54,338 nucleotides of DNA, from contig NZ_AOIJ01000030.1 of NCBI RefSeq assembly GCF_000337175.1, positions 83,705 through 138,042 of the forward strand, written 5' to 3'. The notes beneath the pieces are model-generated. The model was given only the letters and a program-made list of their open reading frames with translations, was not told where the DNA came from and made no database searches. The position numbers were made by a program, and so were the translations under genes. Each line of letters opens with the position of its first letter. The first letter of the stretch is position 1. Of this stretch, positions 43,292 through 51,759 are shown in pieces. The stretch is from Natrinema gari JCM 14663. Lineage in GTDB: Archaea; Halobacteriota; Halobacteria; Halobacteriales; Natrialbaceae.

Positions 43292-45413
43292 GCCCAAGCA
43301 GTTCCGCAAGGAGTACGATGGAGAACTGGAAGACGAACTCCCGGAGCGGCCGGTCTCGTCGCTCCGGGACATCCAGCACCTCTACGGACGACTGTACACG
43401 CTGGCGACGGCCGGTGGCGGCGACTACGCGGCGTATCTGACACCCGATCAGGCCAACGACCTGATCGGCGCGGAAGAGAGCCTGATCGTCGTCCGGGTCG
43501 ATATCTCCGGCGACCGGCCCGCACTCGACGCAGATGAACCCGTCAAGATCACCCAGTACGCCGTCGATCTCGTCCAGAAAGTCGCCCACTGCAAGTACAA
43601 CGCCGCGCGCGGGATCGACCACAGCGTTACTCACCGCTCGGGACGTAACAGCGATCCTGAGAAGTTGGCCCGCTACGCCTGCGAGCGCCTGACCAAGTGG
43701 GCGACTGACGATGTCGTTCAGGATGTTGCCGACGAACATCCGGATGGAGAGGTCATTCGCGGGCTGGCAACCGTCGGCGATGAGGAATCGAACCTCGACC
43801 GGATCCGGTCCGCAGTCAAAGCCGAACTCGGCGGTTCGACTACGGCACTCCTAACCGTACAGGTCCGCCGAGAAGCGGGTGCGGACTACGAGTGGCCCGG
43901 CGACGTGCCAGTGTTCAATGAGGCGATGCGTGCACGGAAACTCTCGAAACTGGTCTCGAAGGGACAGGCGACGAACTCCGCTGGCCAGGCCACTGATCTG
44001 ATCAGCGGTGAGCGCACCCGAACCGTCGGCACTGCGGAGGATCCACTTAACTACTTCCTCGGCAAGCAGATGGAGAAGTTCCCGGGGCTGGATCCGGACG
44101 AAGCGTGGCGGAGCCACCCCATCTCCGAGGACGGGGCAGTCACGCTGATGAACGCCGAGGAGTTCGTCGACGCCTGTTCCTACCGGACGTTCAACGCCGA
44201 CGTGTACTACCTCCCGTACTTCCTCGGTCGACCGACGCCTGCGGAGAGCTACAACCTGTACGCGGCGCTTCACAGCGTCACACAGGCCGACGACATGGGT
44301 CCGGTCCAGACGCTCTACGACGAGTTGGGTGATCACGAAGCGAATTCCGAGGGCCGATTGCGATTTTACGTCGCAGCGGTCATGAAACACCAGATGTCCC
44401 GCTTCGACGTGTACGGTGAGACGCTGAACGGCCGGATCCACTACCCGACTGATGTCGGCCAGAAACACGAGAAGGTCGCTGAAAGCTGGGTCTTCGACGA
44501 GGACGACGACAGGAATGAAGACCGAACACCGCCGATTCCCTCCCACGAGGAGTGGGCGCTGACGGCCCCGTTTGACCACGAGCAGAAGGTGCGCGAGATG
44601 GTCGCGTCAGGTGCCTACCTCTACAGGACCTTTCCCTTCACCGACGAGGACACCGATGCGACGGTCGATGACGAGCGAATCGATATCCACGTCTCGATAC
44701 TTGCTGGCGACCCTGTCCCGCGGCATCAACTCATCAGCGCCTACGTTGAGCGACTGCTCGATCGAGACGGCGACGACGTACCGGAACTCCTGATCGCCTC
44801 CCAGTTCGCACAGTTGTGCGCGCTCGAAAACGCCGATCTCGTGACGACGGACACCGGCGATACCGAATCGACACTGATCGACGGTCCCGATTACGACACC
44901 ATGGAACCAGAACACGCACGAAACGACGGCGGTACGGCCGCCCTCGATCGCACCGAGAAACTCGAATCGTTCATCGAACAGACGGACAGTCTTGACGACC
45001 CCGAACGGAAGGGGGCGTTCCTGCTCGGTACGCTCGTCGGCCAAGTCGGCACCTACCAGCAGGGCTACCACGACCGGTCGACTACCGTCATCGACCAGTA
45101 CCCGATCAAGTCGATGACCAAAACCAAGATCAAGCGTATCACCCAGGAGGTAATCGACAAAGATGTCGTCTACTCCCGAGAGATGGCCAAGAAAGGATCG
45201 AATATCAACTCAACGATGTACAAAGAAGTCACGAACGCTATCGTCGAAACTATGGCTGGAAACGATCCGTCAGGCTGGGTGATCAGCACCGATGATTTGC
45301 GCTTCTACTACGCCCTGGGCCTGACCTACGGTATGAACGACCGATCGACGAACGAGGACGACGCAACGACCGACGACGAAACCACCGATGAATCCCCTGA
45401 CACCAATGAGTGA
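43284..45413 (+). CDS. cas8b: Cas8b, large subunit of type I-B Cascade
   Basis: The 709-aa product is the haloarchaeal Cas8b/Csh1 type: ERPVSSLRDIQHLYGRLYTL near the N-terminus, the middle FNADVYYLPYFLGRPTPAES region, and the C-terminal segment KSMTKTKIKRITQEVIDKDV with NINSTMYKEVTNAIVETMAG. It recognises the PAM in the interference complex. In other type I-B, I-C and I-D systems a small subunit (Cas11) is translated from an internal start in the 3' part; the ATG at 44901 would give about 170 residues covering that part. The gene is GC-rich with an acidic C-terminal tail and overlaps cas7 by 8 nt. Confidence 0.92.
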   Translation: MLEPKQFRKEYDGELEDELPERPVSSLRDIQHLYGRLYTLATAGGGDYAAYLTPDQANDLIGAEESLIVVRVDISGDRPALDADEPVKITQYAVDLVQKVAHCKYNAARGIDHSVTHRSGRNSDPEKLARYACERLTKWATDDVVQDVADEHPDGEVIRGLATVGDEESNLDRIRSAVKAELGGSTTALLTVQVRREAGADYEWPGDVPVFNEAMRARKLSKLVSKGQATNSAGQATDLISGERTRTVGTAEDPLNYFLGKQMEKFPGLDPDEAWRSHPISEDGAVTLMNAEEFVDACSYRTFNADVYYLPYFLGRPTPAESYNLYAALHSVTQADDMGPVQTLYDELGDHEANSEGRLRFYVAAVMKHQMSRFDVYGETLNGRIHYPTDVGQKHEKVAESWVFDEDDDRNEDRTPPIPSHEEWALTAPFDHEQKVREMVASGAYLYRTFPFTDEDTDATVDDERIDIHVSILAGDPVPRHQLISAYVERLLDRDGDDVPELLIASQFAQLCALENADLVTTDTGDTESTLIDGPDYDTMEPEHARNDGGTAALDRTEKLESFIEQTDSLDDPERKGAFLLGTLVGQVGTYQQGYHDRSTTVIDQYPIKSMTKTKIKRITQEVIDKDVVYSREMAKKGSNINSTMYKEVTNAIVETMAGNDPSGWVISTDDLRFYYALGLTYGMNDRSTNEDDATTDDETTDESPDTNE

Positions 45414-46458
45414 ACATTACCCCACTGTCTCGAACAGATCCGAGATCGTCTTCACGTACGACGCAGTCGACGCGAACCCCAACGGTAACCCTCTCAGCGG
45501 CGCGAACCGACCACGGATCGACCCTCATACGGATCAGGCGATCGTCACCGATGTTCGCCTCAAGCGCTACCTGCGGGATCAACTACAGGACGACGGCCAC
45601 GGCGTCTACATTCGCAACGTCAAGGAAGACGGCGATCAGGCGACTCGCGAAGACCTCCTCGAGGACCGGCTCAAAGACATCGATCTCGACGATGTCGACG
45701 AGGACGATATCGAGAACGCCGTCTTCAGTCAGTTCCTCGAAAACAGCGCCGACATTCGCTACTTCGGTGCGACGATGAGCGTCGACATGGACGACGAGAA
45801 AGTCGACCATCTCCCGGATCATTTCACTGGTCCCGTCCAGTTCTCGCCCGGCAAGTCGCTCCACCGAGTCATGGAGAACGAGGAGTACAACAGCCTCACC
45901 AGCGTCATCGCGACCGGCGACGACAAGGCACAGGGCGGGTTCGACCTCGACGACCATCGGATCCAGTACGCCTTCATCGGGTTCCACGGGCTCGTCGACG
46001 AACACGGGGCCGAAGACACGCTCCTGTCGGATCGGGACGTGCGGCGGCTGGATACGCTGTGCTGGCGTGCGCTGAAGAATCAGACGATCAGCCGAAGCAA
46101 GGTCGGACAGGAGCCCCGGCTCTACCTCAGAGTCGAGTACGCCGACGAGAGCTTCCATCTCGGTGGGCTCGATCAGGACCTCGAGCTCGACGGTGAGGAA
46201 TCCAACCCCATCGAGGAACTTCGGAACGTCCGTGACATCTGTGTCGACGTGTCGGCACTGCTCGAGCGACTCGAGGATGCGTCCGATCGGATCGATACCG
46301 TCCACGTCGTCGCCAGCGATGTCCTCGAAGTCTCCGTCGACAGTGAGACGGGCGGCAACGAGTTCCTCTACGACGCCCTCGAATCGGCGGTCGGTAATGA
46401 ATCCGTCCGGGTGATCGATGTGTACGAAGACGCGAAAGCAACCGCGCCGGAGGAGTGA
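45406..46458 (+). CDS. cas7: Cas7 (Csh2-type), backbone of Cascade
   Basis: The 350-aa product starts MSEHYPTVSNRSEIVFTYDA and has the Csh2/DevR-type opening TYDAVDANPNGNPLSGANRP, which is diagnostic. Further on are IRYFGATMSVDMDDEK and VQFSPGKSLHRVM. Copies of Cas7 coat the crRNA spacer. The ATG at 45406 overlaps the end of cas8b (ATGAGTGA) and is preferred over ATG 45388, which would add six residues. Confidence 0.93.
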   Translation: MSEHYPTVSNRSEIVFTYDAVDANPNGNPLSGANRPRIDPHTDQAIVTDVRLKRYLRDQLQDDGHGVYIRNVKEDGDQATREDLLEDRLKDIDLDDVDEDDIENAVFSQFLENSADIRYFGATMSVDMDDEKVDHLPDHFTGPVQFSPGKSLHRVMENEEYNSLTSVIATGDDKAQGGFDLDDHRIQYAFIGFHGLVDEHGAEDTLLSDRDVRRLDTLCWRALKNQTISRSKVGQEPRLYLRVEYADESFHLGGLDQDLELDGEESNPIEELRNVRDICVDVSALLERLEDASDRIDTVHVVASDVLEVSVDSETGGNEFLYDALESAVGNESVRVIDVYEDAKATAPEE

Positions 46459-46461
46459 CCT

Positions 46462-47250
46462 GTGACCGAGCACGCACCGACCGGATCGGGACTCCCCGAT
46501 GGGGCTGAGACGTGCCTGTCGTTCACGGTCAGCGGACCCTGGGGACACTTCCGGCGTATCGAGGGTAACATCGTGAAACAGACGTATCGGGTCATCCCGC
46601 GGACGACTGTCGCCGGCTTGATCGCCGCGATGCTGGGCATCGAACGCGACGGCTACTACGATCTGTTCGCCCCGGGCGAGTCGCTGGTCGCAATCGAACC
46701 GACGAGCGAACTGCGGACGATGAAGCTACCGATGAACACGCTCTCGACCGCCGACGAACACTTGTCGTCGCTGAACCCTCGCGGGAAACTTTCCATCAAA
46801 CTCCCCGATCCGTCCAAGCCCCGACAGCAGCACAATTACGAGGTCCTCGTCGATCCTGCCTATCGAATCGACGTGTGGCTCGACAATGACGAGCGGTACA
46901 ACCAGCTCCGCTCGCTGCTCGAATCGGGGGAGTCGTACTACGTCCCGAGCCTCGGTCTCTCTGAGTACTTGGCGACAGTCGATTACCACGGTGAGTTCCC
47001 GATCGAGCAGGGTCCCAGCGATGACACGGTGGCTATCGACTCGACCGTCCCCGAGGCTGTTGACTCGATCATTCCTGATCCGGAGACACGCTACCAGATC
47101 GAGCAGACGCCCGCGTTCATGGAACGTGACGACGGTGGCCGGACGACAAGTGCGTTCGTCTCCTACGCCTACAACCCAGACGGTGGACCTCTCACGTTCA
47201 CTGACGTGTCGACGTACTCGGTCGATGATCGAACCGTGGTGTTCACCTGA
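46462..47250 (+). CDS. cas5: Cas5 (type I-B)
   Basis: The 262-aa product starts at a GTG (46462) 3 nt after cas7 and has the Cas5 N-terminal signature ETCLSFTVSGPWGHFRRIEG followed by YRVIPRTTVAGLIAAMLGIE. The middle KLPMNTLSTADEHLSSLNPR region and YYVPSLGLSEYLATV complete the fold. Cas5 caps the crRNA 5' handle in Cascade. Its TGA overlaps the cas3 ATG (TGATG). Confidence 0.93.
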   Translation: MTEHAPTGSGLPDGAETCLSFTVSGPWGHFRRIEGNIVKQTYRVIPRTTVAGLIAAMLGIERDGYYDLFAPGESLVAIEPTSELRTMKLPMNTLSTADEHLSSLNPRGKLSIKLPDPSKPRQQHNYEVLVDPAYRIDVWLDNDERYNQLRSLLESGESYYVPSLGLSEYLATVDYHGEFPIEQGPSDDTVAIDSTVPEAVDSIIPDPETRYQIEQTPAFMERDDGGRTTSAFVSYAYNPDGGPLTFTDVSTYSVDDRTVVFT

Positions 47251-49829
47251 TGGTGGATGCGCCGATCTCTCATCCCGCCGAGGACGGCGATGAGGCGACG
47301 TTCCTCCTCGATCACCTAGACGAGGTGGCCGGGCGGGCCGAGTCCGTCGTCTCCGCGGACGCAACGACGATCGGCGGCGACCCGCTCACTGAGATGATAG
47401 CGATCGTGGCACGGTGTCACGACTTCGGGAAGGCGACGACGTGGTTTCAGGAGTACGTGATCGACAAGCGAGATACTAGCAAGCGGACGAACCACTCCCT
47501 GTTCGGGGCCTATCTCGGGTACTACGTCCTCGACCGGCTAGGCTACGACAGCGAGGACTGCCTGGCGGCCCTCGTTGCGCTCGCGAAACATCACGGCCGG
47601 CTCCCCGATGTCGAGGAATACGTCGAAGACATTTCGCGCTTCGAGAACAAGAGTGAGGCGAGCAACGAGCGCCAGCGAGTCGTGATCGAACAGGTCGGGA
47701 ACGTCGACGACCATCGCCGGACGTTCGCACGGTCGTTCGTCGCTGACGCGACCGACGGTAACGGGTCGTGGGACGAGTTCGTCGAGCGGATCGAGGACGA
47801 GGAGGATTCCCTGTTCGATACAGTCTTCGAACATGTCTCCATGTTCGCCCTCGGCAGCGACCGCTCGGCACCTTCCGACGAGTTCTACGAACTGCTCCTC
47901 CAGCTTTGGAGTGGACTGATCCTCGCCGACAAAACGGTGGCTGCCGGTATCGAAGACGACCATCTCGCCGCGTCCGACCCGGACGCTCGTACGCTCTCGG
48001 AGTACATTGCGGACCTGGGAGGAGATGCCGACGAAGACAGTAAGGCCGACGCTCTCGATACGCTCCGTGATGAGGCGAGAAAAGACGTACTCGACGGTGT
48101 CGACCAGTTCCGCGACTCGGATGCGTCAATCGCAACGCTAACACTGCCAACCGGAATGGGCAAGACGCTGACCGGTCTCAATGCTGCCCTCGCACTCCGA
48201 AACGAAGGTGAACGTGTCGTCTACGCGCTCCCGTTCACCTCCGTGATCGATCAAGTCGCCGACGAACTCACAGACGTGTTCGACACCGACGCTCGAGACG
48301 ATCTGTTGACGATCCATCACCACCTGGCCGAGACGGTGACGAAACTCGGTGATCCAGATGATGATCCCGACGGGCATGCCCGACTCGCGGAGATGGTTGC
48401 CGAGAGCTGGCGTTCCGGGATGACGCTCACGACGTTCGTCCAACTCTTCGAGAGCCTCGTTGGCCCGAGTAACACCCAGTCGATGAAACTGCCGGCGCTG
48501 TACGATTCCGTGATCGTGCTAGACGAGCCCCAGGCGTTGCCAATGGAGTGGTGGAAGCTCGTCCGCCGTATCACGACGATCCTCACAGAAGAGTATGACG
48601 CGACGATCATCGCTATGACTGCAACCCAGCCGGCAGCAAACGACGAGGATGGCGCGTCTCAAGCCCTGTTCGACGACGCGTTCGAACTGGTCAACGACGT
48701 GAATAGATACTTCGACCACTTCGAACGAGTCGAGTACGAGGTTCACGATTCTGTACTCGCGTTCGATGACACCGACGCGACAGTAGACTACGAGACCGCT
48801 GGCCGGACGATCCTCAACGAGACCGGCGAGACCGAGTCGGTACTCGCGATCTGTAACACCATCGACAGCGCCACCGAACTCACGGATGCGATCGAGGAAC
48901 GCGAGGCGGTCGTCGACGTTGGTCGGTGTCTCGAGGAGGAACTCGGCGGTGACGGTGTCGACGTGGAAGCTCTCGTCGAGCGGGTTAAGGCGGCCTTCGG
49001 CCCGGACGAACGAGCGCTCGTCCACCTTTCTACTCGCCTTCGTCCGCGTGACCGACTCGCGCTCATCGAAGCGACGAAGCGACTCACTGAGCGCGACGTA
49101 CCGGTCGTGGCAGTGTCGACGCAGCTCATCGAGGCCGGCGTCGATATCAGCTTCGATCGAGTGTACCGCGACATCGCACCGATCGATAGCGTCGTTCAGG
49201 CGGCGGGTCGGTGTAACCGGTCGTTCGAGAGTGACCTCGGAACGGTGACGCTTTGGTGGCTCGCTCCACCAGCGGGCACGACCAAGACCCCAGCACAGGC
49301 TGTTTACGACTCTGAGGGCGTAAGCACGATATCGCTGACCGCCAGGACGCTCGACGCGATCGATGCAAGCGACGGAACCGTCGCCGAACGGACGATGACC
49401 CGCGAGGCTGTCCAGCACTACTACGGACTCATCGCCGACCGGAATCCGGGATCCCCGCAGTACGTTGAGTGGGTCGATGAGGCAAACGGAGCGGAGCTCG
49501 GGGACCTCTCGCTGATCGGCAAACGCGAGAGCGTCGACGTAGTTGTCTGCCGGACTGACGTTGATCGAGACCTAGTCGATGCGATGGAGATCGCTCTCGA
49601 CGAGTTCGACTACGGGACATTCGGCGACCGCCGCGACGAAGCCAAGGACATCACGGTCTCGCTTCCGATCTACAGTCAGGACTCGACCGAGGCCGAGACG
49701 GTCAAGGATCTCAAAAAACTCGACGATACCGATCTCCGCGTTCTCAGGCGACCGGAGAGTAAAACCTACTTTGACGAGACGAACGGCCTCGCAGTCGAGG
49801 GACCGTCCGTCGACGACCGGTTCCTATGA
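47250..49829 (+). CDS. cas3: Cas3 helicase-nuclease
   Basis: The 859-aa product combines an N-terminal HD nuclease with a superfamily 2 helicase. The HD part shows SHPAEDGDEATFLLDHLDEV and VARCHDFGKATTWFQEY, plus LVALAKHHGRLPD. The helicase has Walker A LPTGMGKTLTGLNAAL, a DEAD-box variant VLDEPQALPMEWW (DEPQ), SAT-like AMTATQPA and motif VI VVQAAGRCNRS. It is recruited by Cascade to unwind and shred the targeted DNA. All catalytic motifs look intact. Its stop overlaps the cas4 ATG by 4 nt. Confidence 0.95.
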   Translation: MVDAPISHPAEDGDEATFLLDHLDEVAGRAESVVSADATTIGGDPLTEMIAIVARCHDFGKATTWFQEYVIDKRDTSKRTNHSLFGAYLGYYVLDRLGYDSEDCLAALVALAKHHGRLPDVEEYVEDISRFENKSEASNERQRVVIEQVGNVDDHRRTFARSFVADATDGNGSWDEFVERIEDEEDSLFDTVFEHVSMFALGSDRSAPSDEFYELLLQLWSGLILADKTVAAGIEDDHLAASDPDARTLSEYIADLGGDADEDSKADALDTLRDEARKDVLDGVDQFRDSDASIATLTLPTGMGKTLTGLNAALALRNEGERVVYALPFTSVIDQVADELTDVFDTDARDDLLTIHHHLAETVTKLGDPDDDPDGHARLAEMVAESWRSGMTLTTFVQLFESLVGPSNTQSMKLPALYDSVIVLDEPQALPMEWWKLVRRITTILTEEYDATIIAMTATQPAANDEDGASQALFDDAFELVNDVNRYFDHFERVEYEVHDSVLAFDDTDATVDYETAGRTILNETGETESVLAICNTIDSATELTDAIEEREAVVDVGRCLEEELGGDGVDVEALVERVKAAFGPDERALVHLSTRLRPRDRLALIEATKRLTERDVPVVAVSTQLIEAGVDISFDRVYRDIAPIDSVVQAAGRCNRSFESDLGTVTLWWLAPPAGTTKTPAQAVYDSEGVSTISLTARTLDAIDASDGTVAERTMTREAVQHYYGLIADRNPGSPQYVEWVDEANGAELGDLSLIGKRESVDVVVCRTDVDRDLVDAMEIALDEFDYGTFGDRRDEAKDITVSLPIYSQDSTEAETVKDLKKLDDTDLRVLRRPESKTYFDETNGLAVEGPSVDDRFL

Positions 49830-50386
49830 CTGACTTGTCGGCCGACCCCGTCGAGCGGTTTCTCACCGCGGCCAGAGACGAGACCGCCGAATTCCCCTTC
49901 CGGCTGACCGGTGTCATGTTCCAGTACTACGTCGTCTGTGAGCGAGAATTGTGGTTTCTCAGCCGCGACGTGGAGATAGACCGCGACACGCCAGAGATCG
50001 TCCGCGGCAGCGACGTGGACGACTCGGCCTATTCGGATAAGCGCCGAGACGTGCGCGTTGACGGGATCATCGCGATCGACGTGCTGGACAGCGGTGAGAT
50101 CCTGGAAGTCAAACCCTCGTCGTCGATGACCGAACCAGCGCGGTTGCAGTTGCTGTTCTATCTCTGGTATCTCGATCGGGTCACTGGCGTCGAGAAGACC
50201 GGCGTCTTGGCACATCCAACAGAGAAACGACGTGAGACAATCGAACTAACCCCGGAAACCAGCGCCGAAGTCGAATCGGCTATCCGCGGGATTCGCGAGG
50301 TCGTAACCGCAGAATCACCGCCACCGGCCGAGGAGAAACCAGTCTGTGACTCGTGTGCCTATCACGACTTCTGCTGGAGCTGTTGA
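49826..50386 (+). CDS. cas4: Cas4 exonuclease for spacer acquisition
   Basis: The 186-aa RecB-type nuclease has RDVRVDGIIAIDVLDSGEIL with VKPSSSMTE (D...E-x-K) and the QLLFYLWYLDR motif (QxxxY). The Fe-S cluster Cys residues are in YYVVCERELWF and at the end in CDSCAYHDFCWSC. Cas4 trims prespacers and helps select the PAM and orientation during adaptation. It is separated from cas1 by 2 nt. Confidence 0.94.
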   Translation: MTDLSADPVERFLTAARDETAEFPFRLTGVMFQYYVVCERELWFLSRDVEIDRDTPEIVRGSDVDDSAYSDKRRDVRVDGIIAIDVLDSGEILEVKPSSSMTEPARLQLLFYLWYLDRVTGVEKTGVLAHPTEKRRETIELTPETSAEVESAIRGIREVVTAESPPPAEEKPVCDSCAYHDFCWSC

Positions 50387-50388
50387 CC

Positions 50389-51381
50389 ATGAACGACAAC
50401 TACCACGTGTTTTCCGATGGACGGATCGAACGCCAGGACGACACGGTGCGTGTCGTCACCGACGACGGCGAGAAAAAGTACCTCCCGGTCGAGAACGCCG
50501 AGGCGATCTTCCTCCATGGCCAGATCGAGTACAACACTCGTTTCATTTCATTCCTCAACCAGGAAGGCGTCGCAGTCCATGTCTTCGGCTGGCACGACCA
50601 TTACGCCGGCTCAATTATGCCAAAACGGGGCCAGACCTCCGGCCAGACAATCGTTGATCAGGTCCGGGCCTACGACGACCCGGACCATCGCCTCGAACTG
50701 GCGAAGGCGTTCGTCGATGGGAGCATCCATAATATGCGCTCGAACGTCACCTACTACAATGGGCGTGGGCACGACTTCGAGCATGTGCTGGAGGAACTGG
50801 AGGATTCACGGGCGTCGCTCGACGGAATGGGAACGATCGACGAGACGATGGGCGTCGAAGCGCGCGCCCGGAAGGCGTACTATTCGACCTTCGACGAGAT
50901 CCTTCCCGAGGGATTTGTCTTCGGCGGCAGGCAGTATAACCCACCGAATAACGAAGTCAATAGCCTGATTTCCTTCGGCAACTCGCTGGTCTACGCGAAC
51001 ATCGTCTCGGCGATCCGCGCGACTGCACTGGATCCGACGGTCAGTTACCTCCACGAACCCGGTGAACGGCGATACTCGCTGGCACTGGATATCGCCGACC
51101 TGTTCAAGCCGCTGCTCGCCGATCGAGTCATCTTCAGGCTCGTCAACCGCGGCCAGCTAACTACCGACGACTTTGAAGACGATATGAACTCCTGTCTCCT
51201 GAGCGAAGTCGGCCGTAAAACCTACTCGAAAGCATACGAGGAGACTCTCGACGAGACGATCGACCATCCGGACTTAGGAAAAAAGGTAAGCTACCAGTAT
51301 CTCCTCCGTGTCGAAGCGTACAAACTGAAAAAACATCTCCTGACCGGCGAGGAATACGTCCCGTTCCGACGGTGGTGGTGA
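50389..51381 (+). CDS. cas1: Cas1 integrase
   Basis: The 330-aa product starts MNDNYHVFSDGRIERQDDTV and carries the metal-binding catalytic residues of Cas1: Glu in GVEARARKAYYSTF, His and further acids in YLHEPGERRYSLALDIADLF. With Cas2 it inserts new spacers next to the leader. The ATG at 50389 is 2 nt after cas4; an in-frame start at 50353 lies inside cas4 and is rejected. Its stop lies 2 nt before the chosen cas2 start. Confidence 0.95.
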   Translation: MNDNYHVFSDGRIERQDDTVRVVTDDGEKKYLPVENAEAIFLHGQIEYNTRFISFLNQEGVAVHVFGWHDHYAGSIMPKRGQTSGQTIVDQVRAYDDPDHRLELAKAFVDGSIHNMRSNVTYYNGRGHDFEHVLEELEDSRASLDGMGTIDETMGVEARARKAYYSTFDEILPEGFVFGGRQYNPPNNEVNSLISFGNSLVYANIVSAIRATALDPTVSYLHEPGERRYSLALDIADLFKPLLADRVIFRLVNRGQLTTDDFEDDMNSCLLSEVGRKTYSKAYEETLDETIDHPDLGKKVSYQYLLRVEAYKLKKHLLTGEEYVPFRRWW

Positions 51382-51383
51382 GT

Positions 51384-51647
51384 GTGGTCTACATCGTCGT
51401 GGTCTACGACATGGAAGCCGACCGGACCCACAAGATGCTGAAGTTCCTTCGGAGATATCTCACACACGTCCAAAACTCCGTGCTCGAGGGGGACGTGACT
51501 GAGGGCGACCTCGAAAAGATCCGATCCGGCGTCAATGAAGTGCTCAAACCCGGAGAGTCGACGATTATCTACCGCGTCTCCTCTGAGAAGATGGTCGAGA
51601 GAACCGTCTTTGGTGACGATCCTGCTGCCGATGATCAGTTCCTCTAA
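51384..51647 (+). CDS. cas2: Cas2
   Basis: The 87-aa product reads from GTG 51384 as VYIVVVYDMEADRTHKMLKF, with the YDMEADR site of Cas2, and continues with YLTHVQNSVLEGDVTEGDLE and STIIYRVSSEK. Four in-frame GTG codons lie between 51372 and 51384; 51384 gives the family-typical start two residues before the first beta strand. Earlier starts would overlap cas1. Cas2 is the structural dimer at the centre of the Cas1-Cas2 integrase. Confidence 0.92.
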   Translation: MVYIVVVYDMEADRTHKMLKFLRRYLTHVQNSVLEGDVTEGDLEKIRSGVNEVLKPGESTIIYRVSSEKMVERTVFGDDPAADDQFL

Positions 51648-51759
51648 CCGTCCCCGGTTGTTTCATCGACCCCAGGGGGTTCAGAGGTTATCGAGGGTCG
51701 ACGGAAACGATGAAGTGTGAACGGCCAATAGAGCTGTTTACGTGGTCTGACTGGCCATG
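51648..51759 (+). promoter_or_regulatory. CRISPR leader
   Basis: These 112 nt separate cas2 from the first repeat and should hold the array promoter and the integration-guiding sequence. The region is not strongly AT-rich. ATAGAGCTGTTTACG (51729-51743) is the most promoter-like part, about 20 nt before repeat 1. Confidence 0.7.

Noticed and set aside
51680-51706. GGTTCAGAGGTTATC followed by GAGGGTCGACGG in the leader, partly like the repeat.
   Set aside because: It needs a gap to align and lacks the internal GACCC stem; kept as part of the leader only.
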